Below, piece by piece: positions 55,553-64,000 of a DNA stretch of 64,000 bases. The notes below the pieces were generated by a model. That model saw nothing but the letters and a program-made list of their open reading frames with translations. It did not search any database and was not told where the DNA came from. The DNA lies in contig JAPTOF010000003.1 in NCBI GenBank assembly GCA_028554755.1, forward strand, positions 4,320,501 to 4,384,500. Reading direction: 5' to 3'. The translations under genes and the position numbers were made by a program. Origin of the DNA: Cordia subcordata (Eukaryota > Streptophyta > Magnoliopsida > Boraginales > Cordiaceae). How positions within the stretch are numbered: position 1 is the first letter of the stretch; each line of letters opens with the position of its first letter.

Positions 55553-55985
55553 AGATGGATGGAAGAGCTTCCCGTTACCACTATATTTCAAAGTAAAGTA
55601 TCGAGCTTTTCTGATCTTGTGGCTGAAAAGTTGGATTCAAACTCAATTGTTCAGCCACATAGTATCGACGTGATCAGGCATGAATTTACCGACTAAAACT
55701 ACTTTGGTCCTCAACTTCTTAGGCGTTTGTGTGTAAAACTATATTCAATAATACAGTAATTATTTAACATCATCATTATTTATTATTGAATATAATGTTA
55801 AATAATTAGTGTATTATTGAATATAATTTTACAGAAGTTTCAAACCTTACCATAGACATACTAGCAACAACAGAAGTACAAATATAAGAGAGGACGGGTC
55901 ATACTTTTGTATTGTTTACGTATTTATTATAATTGAAGTGACATTCAAAAATATAGAAAAAATTTATATATGTATCAATAACGTA
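55553..55985. other. Insert relative to paralog, with a 40-bp-arm hairpin
   Basis: Copy 1 joins TAGTGTTAG directly to TTAATGCACCTTT (26345). Here about 430 bases intervene. 55731-55770 and 55795-55834 are inverted copies (37 of 40 bases pair) with a 24-base loop. The left part has TTAGCTTAGATGGATGGAAG and GGATTCAAACTC, weakly like Pol III A and B boxes. Confidence 0.6.
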
Positions 55986-56168
55986 CGTTAATGCACCTTT
56001 GCTTGCAACCTATGAGGGTATTGAATAACTTTTAAAATACAATAGAAAAATAAAATAAAATAAATTGGTACATCAAACTTTAATTATGTGAGAAACATGA
56101 AAAAGGATTAAGCCGACTTTCTGTATTCCCCTTTTTCTTGATTAGCTTCTTTGGATGATCTCCACATA

Positions 56169-56641
56169 AGTTATCGAGTTACCACCTCATCTAAAAACTT
56201 AAGTTTATAGAGAGGATATTAGTTTATCTAATTATTATGTTTGGATGATCTCCACATATGTTATTGAGTTACCACCTTATCTAAAAACTTAAGCTTATAG
56301 ACAGGGTATTAGTTTATCTATTTATTATGTTACAATGCCCCCTCACATACAGCGTAATTTGTTTTGAACTTGCACGTGGACAATTTAATATATAATTTTT
56401 TGAAATGGATGAGAGGATATTGGTTTATCCATTTATTATGTTAACACGCCCCCTCACGTGCAATGTAATTTGTTTAGAACTTGCACGTGGATAATTTAAT
56501 TTTTTTTTTTAAATGGGTGGCGGTAAGGACCGAACCTGTGCCATTTGGCTTCCAGGCTCTGATACCACATTGAGTTACCATTTTATTTAAAAGCTTAAGC
56601 TTTTAGAGAGGATATTGATTTATTTATTTATTATGTTAAAA
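56169..56641 (-). mobile_element. TRIM-like repeat with tRNA-Met primer-site motif, copy 2
   Basis: Short terminal repeats (GAGTTACCACCT...GAGAGGATATTAG...TTATTATG at left, GAGTTACCATTT...GAGAGGATATTGA...TTATTATG at right), internal GCACGTGGACAATTTAAT units twice, and GGCTCTGATACCA at 56555-56567 (primer site on minus). ATAAG flanks both sides. The left terminal part is itself tandemly duplicated together with target DNA (TTTGGATGATCTCCACAT at 56150 and 56241). Confidence 0.6.
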
Positions 56642-57340
56642 TAAGTGATGGATTCTCAGTGGTTATTTTCATCCTTCTATTTATCTCACTTCTCCGATTG
56701 TATAATTAAAGTTAAATGATGCATGTGTTTATTGTCAACGTCATATCAAGGGCTGCTTTACCAACTTATTTTTTCAGTCCTTTTTTAGCTACCTTCGAAA
56801 ACTAAATTGTTGCTTTGTTTGGTATTTTTGGTACATTATTTACGGCATGTTTGGCAATTGTTTAGCCAAAGCCGAAGTCTTTTCACTTCAATATAGCATG
56901 AGATGATTATTATTATTATTTTGCTAGGTAGCATGAGTATATTATTTGTTACCTTTTCTCGTCGTTTTTTAATAATTTTTTATTATTCTTAACAATGGGA
57001 AACTCCTTAGTTTGGCGTCGTAAGTGATGGATTCTCAGGGGCTATTTTCATCCTCTCCCTTCTGTTCTCTGATATGGGCTTCATATTTCCTAGACATGGG
57101 TAAATTTCTTATGGGTAAGGTATTCCATTTCTTTCCTGAATGAATTCTGTGTGTACACTTTCTTGCCAATTTATAATGAAAGTGCCTTGCCTTCTATTTT
57201 GTTTCGCTTCTTTGATTGTATGATTAAAGTTGAAAGATGCATCTATTTATTGTCAACGTCACTTAAGCTATCATTAGTGTCTGGCTTTAGAGTTGAGGGT
57301 CAGGGTACCATGATTAAAGGTTTTTTTTTTTTTTTTTTTT
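56642..57340. repeat. Duplicated flank before RLP upstream DNA (partner 26937-27105)
   Basis: AGTGATGGATTCTCAGTGG recurs here twice (56645 and 57022) and at 26940. ATTAAAGTTAAATGATGCAT matches 27003. No gene. Confidence 0.6.
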
Positions 57341-57351
57341 TTTATCTACGG

Positions 57352-57891
57352 GACTTGTTTGGATTAACCTTTTTTTCCTAAAAAATTATTTATATTTTTA
57401 AAGAAGCACATCTTTTTTCACAATGAGTTTGTGAATTGGATTTTCAAAAAAAAAAAAACTAAAACTCTAAAAAACGTTCAATTTCAGCTTTTTTCTTTTT
57501 TCTTTTTCAAAAGCTGAAGAAAAATATAAATTCAATACTTAATTGAATAAAAAAGAAAATGGAGACCTACTTGTTTCTCCTTGAACGCGGAAGCAAGATC
57601 TGAAGTTGGACTGGAAATGCTGCCGGACTAGAAATACTGATCGATAGAGATCCTTGAGTAGTATATATTATGGACTTCGGTGCAATTAGCAGATTAGGTA
57701 ACGAATAGCTGTTTGAGTAGCAGAAAGCAATTTGGGTAGTAGATAGCTGTTGTGTTTTAGTGATTAGCGGATAACTATTTCACTAGCTAATTGTTTTAGA
57801 TGTATTCGATAAAACTAACTGTTGGGTTAACTGGTGAATGCAAAATGACAAAAAAGACTTCGATATCAGGTTATTATTGTTGTGATAATAA

Positions 57892-57923
<32 letters not shown>

Positions 57924-58807
57924 ATAATTAAGATAATTTATTTTATAATTAAATATATTTTTATTAAAATAATATTTTATTAATAAAGAATAATAAAATT
58001 ACTTTTTTAAAATTAATTTTTATTAATATTATAAATAAATATTTTTTATTATAGAAATATTTTAATTGATTGAAAATTTATATTTTCTAAAAAATAATGA
58101 ATAGACAATAAGACCTATACATTTTAATATTTTTTGATATGGATAGAATTTTAAATTAATTTTTGTGTTATTTTGTATTTATATTTGTGAAAGAAAATGT
58201 TAAAATGTAAACAAAATTGAATAGAGGGTACAATTACCAAAAAGATGTTAGAGAGAGGGTAGTATTGCCAAAAAAAGGTGAAACACTAAACTCTACTTTA
58301 AAACGTTAATAATATTAGCTTTTCACAAACACTACTTCAAACACTATTTAGAATAAAAATACTACTTAAAATACTATTTTACCGAACAACCAAAATGGGA
58401 TTAAATAGTGTTTTGACTTGATCAAGACATTAAACACTACTTAAAACACTGTTACAAACAGGGCCTATATATGATATGAAAGGGGCTACGTATATTTATC
58501 AGCATCTCCTCAATGTGTCCTAATTGCAATCAAAATGATAGGTATCCTTGAGTAGTATATTATATATGATATGAAAGGGGTTATATATACTTATCAGCAC
58601 CTCCTCAATATGCCCTAATTATGGTCAAATCATTATTACTTACTAGTTACCAAGATAAACTAAAATATCTTTAGATAACTGAGCACCCCTTATAGGTGGA
58701 CCCTATCTATATCCTACAGAAGCCAAAAACTTTAACTTCTTAAAAAAAAACACTTTACAAAAGTTATAGGAAAAAACATTTTTGAAAAAAAAAATTCAAA
58801 CAAACCC
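57352..58807. mobile_element. Composite MITE-like element, GGGxCTTGTTTGGATT ends
   Basis: Left end GGGACTTGTTTGGATTAACC after a 23-T run. The right end (reverse complement) is ATGGGTTTGTTTGAATTTT, partner of the 27110 MITE. It contains an (ATT)n tract (57893-57922) and two copies of a GTATATATTATATATGATATGAAAGGGG-like phrase (58466, 58556; abbreviated). No coding sequence. It could be one element with a second nested in it. Confidence 0.4.
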
Positions 58808-61800
58808 ATACATTAAGTCCATTGTTATACATACTTCCATGTTTGTGTTTTTTTTTTTTGGTCAAACATGTTTGTGTTTCTATTGTCCTACTCATTACCC
58901 TATTGGTTATTTGGTATCTTAGCTTTAAATTGCCAGCTAGTGTCCCACCCTTTCTGTTTAAATAGCCAAATATTGTCCCACCCTTCATGTTGTTAGCGTG
59001 ACTTCATATAATCAAATTCCACCCTACCATTTGGCAAAATAATCCCATCATATTGGGTTCCATAAATGGACCATGGTCATGTCTTAATGTATGATTTGGT
59101 TCAGTTATTTTTTTGCTTTTTCTACTGCAACACTCCACCTTACATGGAATTCGTACCCATGTCATAACCCCTGGAGACCTATTCCCTAAACCGCGTGTTT
59201 TGATTCAGTATACTAATTTTTCCGTGCTATGCATGAATTCTACTTTGTTTCTGTCTATTGAATTCAAGTCTGATTATACTTCTTTTATGAGTGACGTTAA
59301 ATGTTTATTTGATAGAGTTGTTTGAGAGAAATCATAATATTTATCAATTAAATGTTATTAATAAACAAAAAAGATGGATAACTTAATTATCTAATTAATA
59401 ATCTAGAGATAGTATTTTCAAAACTAATAAATTCAATATTCTCGTCAACTTTTCGTACAACCTAGAGCCTACATACTTTAATTTGGATTTAATCATAGTT
59501 CGCATTCTCTTATAGATATAAACATCATACACAAAATATATAATATCAATCTATGTGACTAAATGTATATAGCCATTGAGTTAAACTCAATAGCATATAT
59601 GTAGTATCTGATATTACAAATTCATGCATGTATGTATTATTTGATATTGCATTCATGCATCTATATTATATATGATATAACATTAATGCATGTATATAAT
59701 ATATGATATAACATTAATGTACATATTACCTAGTATTTACATTTATTCATATATGTAGTACTTGATATTGGATTCAGACATGTATACATAGTGTCTAATA
59801 TTGCATTAGTAATTTGCTAAAATCAATAAAAGTTACATTTATGAGTTATTATCTAAAACAATATCTAACAAAATTAATAAAAAATAATTGTGTAACTAAT
59901 ATTTGTTGTTGACGTGTCAATTTCTTGTAACATTCTTCGGATTTAATATCCTTATAGAATAAATATATTATATTTATAGAATAAATATATTACTACTTGA
60001 TTTTTGTTCAATTGTGGTGGCACTTCTATTCTAGTTTGATAACCTCGTGTAATGTTAGTCTTTGTTCCTCTCTCAACAAAGTTCCTCTTCCAATATGTAT
60101 GTTCTACACTCATATGATTATAAGTTTGTTGGGTAAACTTATGGTGTGGCATGATGAATTTTCAATTTTGTCTTATCTATATTATAGGAACGTCACTAGT
60201 TTATTAAGTCGCCCTTGACTACTTCATTCATTTGCTTCTTATGTGTCGATAATTGATTTAAATCTTGCTTAGCCTATTTCACTAAGTTTTTTGAGAGCTT
60301 ATAAGCTGCAAATAATAAAAAACATGTGAGAAGTACTCTTTTTAAAAAGTTTATAAGCTGCAAAATAAGCAGAGCCAAACTGGCACACTTAGTTGATCTA
60401 ACATGGGGAACGTCGACTTAGTAAACGTTAACTTAGTAAACGTTATAAGTAATACACCGCATTTGTACATCTTTCTAATCCACTTCACCATATATAGTTA
60501 CTCTTCTTGACTCGCTTTTGAATTTTAGCAAATTCCTTTGCTACTTTTGATTTTTCTATTATTCTATTCCATTGGGACCGAAGTCTTTAAGTTTTGCCTT
60601 GAATTCTTATTCCTCTTGTGATTTAGTTGGTCTGGTTTATATTATTGTGGTTGGTTTGAGTGGTGGTATGTGAATTGAGCCTAATGGGCTTAGGAATTAA
60701 CATTCTAGGTATCTCTTTATAAATATTCTGCAATATCACCTTTTGCATCTATAGTGACGCATCAGATGGTTATACCTAGGTACTTATGAAATTATTAGAA
60801 TAATTTTTTTTACATCATCAACTGCAAAATCAACGAGTCGATAAGGATTTTACTTTGGCAGATGGAAAGATTGATTAGAACTCTTGCAAACATAAAAAGA
60901 ATTAGTAAAAGCCATGCTATATTACACTAATCCCTTCCCTGAAACAGGTCTACATAGACCTTGGTTATGGTGAGCTTTGGCACAACCATATGCTAATTTA
61001 TGCACCCATGTATGCTCATTTCCATTGGTATTTGGGCTCATTTGGATTGATTTATTTTAGACGTGATACATTATGACAAGAACCGCAGTTGTAAACAAAT
61101 TTGATCTCAAACAAAACAGGGATGCTGATTTCATAACAACTAAAATAGAAGAAGAAAAACCCAAAGAAGTAAAGATTGCTCCATTTCTAATGAATATTGA
61201 AACCCCAATACACTCAGGCAAGAATGCGCTCATTCCGTTGTTTTCTTTATTTTTATGTATCTCTGTTCATTGTATTTGATGACTGTAACAAATTGGAAAG
61301 CAAAATGCCTAGTCAATACCTTGGAAAACTACCTTGCTGTAAATATTTATACAATTTGAGATCTCCAAGGGGTGAACAATTTTTATTAGAAGTAGTAAGG
61401 TGCTCTTAATCCAAATAATTTAAGTATTCTTAATATATTTATTTCGTTCTTTTGCTAGACTTCAAAATAAAGTGTCCAATGTCCACTAGAAGGCGGGGAA
61501 AAATAGGCAACTTTAAGGTCAAAATTACTCAAATATAAAATTTAAGGCTTGAATTTTGAAATTTTTAGTGGGAGATCAAACCATTTTGGTGTTTTTAAAA
61601 AAAGTATTTTGTACTCTGTTAACTGACCATTATTTTTGGCTAGCGCATTGGAAACTTATTTCTAGTGCTATTTTTTTGTAGTTTTTTTTTTTCAATTACA
61701 TTAAAAATGAGTTTCTAAATCTAACTAGTTTTGTTTTGTGAATATCTTCTTTCTTTTTTTTTTTCGTTGTTTTCAAATGTTTTAAGATTCAATTTATGAA

Positions 61801-61840
61801 TTTATGCCGATAATAGAGCATAAGCTATGTGCTAGGCTAT
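58808..61840. other. Noncoding; tandem repeat at 59585-59815
   Basis: No gene is recognised. 59585-59815 holds about six diverged units of TTGATATTGCATTCATGCAT and GTATATAGTA. A GGGTACGAATTCCATG phrase on the minus strand near 59150 is a weak B-box-like match, too little for a SINE call. The remaining open frames are short and without known features. Confidence 0.5.
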
Positions 61841-62147
61841 TGCACTGTTTGGAATAAGCTTATTATAAGATGCTCATTTTATTAATACAAAGGAGGTAGT
61901 GTTTATTGTCTATGTATATCTTATACGATATAAAACATCTTATCAACAAGTATTCTATCAAAACTTAAAACGAACTATATTTTTTATCTTATAAGACATA
62001 ACCAATCAATTGTTGACTTACTTTTTATAATTATAGATAAAACATCTTATCACAAACAACTTATGAAAATTTAAAATAAACCATAATTTTTTATATAAAA
62101 CATCAATAGGATAAGCATCTTATAATAAACTTATACCAAACACAACA
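61841..62147. mobile_element. MITE, TAGTGTGTTTG family, copy 3, TAT target duplication
   Basis: Left TGCACTGTTTGGAATAAGC, right (reverse complement) TGTTGTGTTTGGTATAAG, TAT on both sides (61838-61840, 62148-62150). Subterminal CTTATAAGA(C/T)ATAA is shared with the other two copies. Confidence 0.75.
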
Positions 62148-62715
62148 TATTTCTCACCTAACTAAATAGAGTAACTAGACCCCCTAAGAAATGGTACAAA
62201 TTATACCATACACCCAAAGTATGGTACACCCAAAGGAGCATGGTACACCGCCCAATAAATCTGACAATCCAACTGTCGAATCAACTTGAAATTGATGAGT
62301 TCACTCTCCTGACATTGACAAACACAACACAACAATCTGATTGTCAACCGGACACCGGTAAAATCTTTGACGACAAGCTCCAAAATTGTTCACATATTAT
62401 GAACATATCATTCATAAGTTGTGAACATATTGTTCACAGATTGTGAACATATCTTAAAGAGTCGTAAACATGAAATTTATCTTTGTGAACATAAGATATT
62501 AAACTTTTAAATATATAATATAAGAGTAATGGATAAGTAAATTGTGAATAATTAAAAGTTTTGAACATAAAGTATTAAAATTATAAACATATAACATACG
62601 ATTTGTAAATAATTAAAACTTGTAAACATATAGTATAAAAATTGTGAACTTATAATAACAAAGTTGTAAATGTGCTACTATGAGATGTACAATATTAGGT
62701 GGGTGCACGGTATCC
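62148..62715. repeat. GTGAACATA short motif array
   Basis: Left part with repeated ATGGTACA(C/A) phrases (62190-62250). 62380-62670 has about a dozen TGTGAACATA / TGTAAACATA motifs every 20-25 bases. Related to 9523-9840 and 41780-42020. No gene. Confidence 0.6.
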
Positions 62716-64000
62716 GGTACCAAGAAATGGCACCACTACCTTCTGAGTCTTAACACCATGCCTCCCTTCATCATAAGGCAAAAAGCCTTGTCTCATGCAA
62801 CCGTAAGCTCCGTACTTATTGTAATATTCTTTTACTTTGAAAAATCTCCAGCTTCAAGTTTATCACATAAGGTTTTAGATTACTTCTCTTATTAACAAAT
62901 TAATTTTTAAGATAAAACTAATTAATTAATAATTCGATGAAATATCAAGGTCATTGATTCTAATGGACAATAATTCAACTGACTTGACTTGTCATGGTTA
63001 ATGCAATAGATTAACCATAAATGATACATGTATTGTAAAGCTAGCCATTCTTTCGAATAGAATGATTACATATGGCAATCGTTTCCAATGGAGTATTAAA
63101 GAAACTCTTGAAAACAATAAACCATTATGAAATGGAGATATGTTTCCAATGGAGTATTAAAGAAACTCTTGAAAACAATAAACCATTATGAAATGGAGAT
63201 ATGTCTTTTAAGCGGATTACTTAACTAATTAATTTTAAGATGGTATTTCAATTAGTTTTTAAAGATGGAAACTATTACTAGTAATTCATTGTAACATCAC
63301 GGTCATCGATGATAATTTCCAACAATTGACTTGACTTGACTTGACTTGTCAAGTCAATGTAATAGATTAATGAAAATGATATATTGTATAATAAAGACTG
63401 CCATTCTTTAATTTCTAGCTGAATGGATATGTAAAAGTTGACAAATAACAAGAAACCATTATGAGATAGAGAAACATCTTTTTATGGACCACTCACCATA
63501 ACCATTTTAACTTCTTTTTTCTACACCTCACCATGTCACTAGGTGCAAGATTTGCAATTGTTTTTGCGTTTTTGGTCCATTTGGATGCTTTTTGCTTGAC
63601 TTGCATTTACACTAAGTCACATTATAGCAAAGAGGACTATGAGCCAGTCGGTAAAAACATTTAGTTAACTCTTTAGCTGTTTAAGAAATTATTAACATTG
63701 TGAAGTGGGTTACGGGTGCTTTAGGTAAATGTCGGAGTTCACGGAAGATTTCGAGAATTTACGATCATTCATGGGGCAAAATAAAATTTGGAATATTGCA
63801 ATGGATTTATGGGACAAAAATGGATATATATTATGTGGACTGTTCCAATTAATTAGTACTTCATTGAAAGATTGAGCAGACTAATTGCAAAATGCCAAAT
63901 GGTAAAGGTCTTCGATCGTAATTGACAAGATTTTTCTTGATTTGTCATCGTCAATACAACAAATTAACGTAAATGATACGTTGTATAATAACGATTTCCC
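62716..64000. repeat. R1 array (partner 38346-40088), with perfect 61-bp duplication
   Basis: Starts GGCAAAAAGCCTTGTCTCA and continues through R1 units to the window end (GAAAGATTGAGCAGAC, ATGATACGTTGTATAATAA). 63081-63141 and 63142-63202 are identical 61-bp copies beginning GTTTCCAATGGAG. A (TTGAC)n run lies at 63330-63350. No gene. Confidence 0.65.

Larger units (their letters stand above)
53151..56168. repeat. Segmental duplication, copy 2 (partner 24891-26535)
   Basis: Same order of landmarks as copy 1, with four extra inserts listed separately (54163-54801, 55057-55317, about 55553-55985, 56169-56641). No gene besides the RLP-E end. Confidence 0.8.

Noticed and set aside
59113..59325. 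Possible small gene or SINE at 59.1 kb
   Set aside because: Only a weak B-box-like phrase and no A box, tail or target duplication; the protein has no known features.

Overview
The window looks like intergenic and cluster DNA from a eudicot plant nuclear genome. It is strongly AT-rich. The real protein-coding content is plant-specific: leucine-rich-repeat receptor-like proteins (RLPs) of the Cf-9/Hcr9 type and calcineurin B-like (CBL) calcium-sensor exons. Between these lie Ty1/copia, LINE, SINE, TRIM, hAT, CACTA and Tourist-like elements typical of plants. I cannot name the species. The long fusion of signal peptide, LRRs, membrane anchor and basic tail resembles Hcr9-type genes best known from asterids, but that is only suggestive.

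Layout. 1-1444 holds the 3' part of an open RLP gene (RLP-A) whose start lies outside the window. Behind it come a shared flank (1445-3660) and a broken CBL gene on the minus strand (3678-5078). 5.8-17.7 kb is transposon territory, dominated by a complete but dead copia element (11689-17345, TSD GTTAT) that carries a nested 1.95-kb TAA-flanked element. 17.7-18.8 kb is a LINE with an inverted 5' part. 18.8-24 kb is an array of old repeats related to RLP upstream DNA. A shattered RLP (RLP-B, 24021-24890) carries a SINE. 27713-30762 is an almost full-length RLP (RLP-C) broken by one missing base and one nonsense codon. Its flank repeats the RLP-A flank and includes a second, smaller CBL remnant (33592-33958). 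36.5-46.5 kb is again repeats: an LTR-type segment, a CACTA element with a nested SINE, a hAT-like element and a truncated copia. 47.3-49.5 kb is RLP-D, disrupted by a LINE and a tandem TRIM. 52.9-53.15 kb is RLP-E, a 3' fragment whose flank (53.2-57.3 kb) duplicates 24.9-27.7 kb. The last 6 kb are MITEs and repeats.

The history is readable because the same block (upstream module, RLP, 3' flank, CBL exons) was copied several times. Paralogous copies act as empty sites and prove many insertions to the base: copia, CACTA, hAT MITE, a solo LTR and Tourist-like MITEs. No complete, evidently functional gene lies fully inside the window. RLP-A is the only candidate for a working gene, and its 5' end is missing. 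The intact RLPs would be plasma-membrane immune receptors that recognise an extracellular ligand and signal through partner kinases. The CBL copies look dead. I did not find a convincing new enzyme system. The most notable material is the RLP/CBL block duplication, the repeated RLP upstream modules, the homogenised RLP 3' ends and the nested elements dated by paralogous empty sites.
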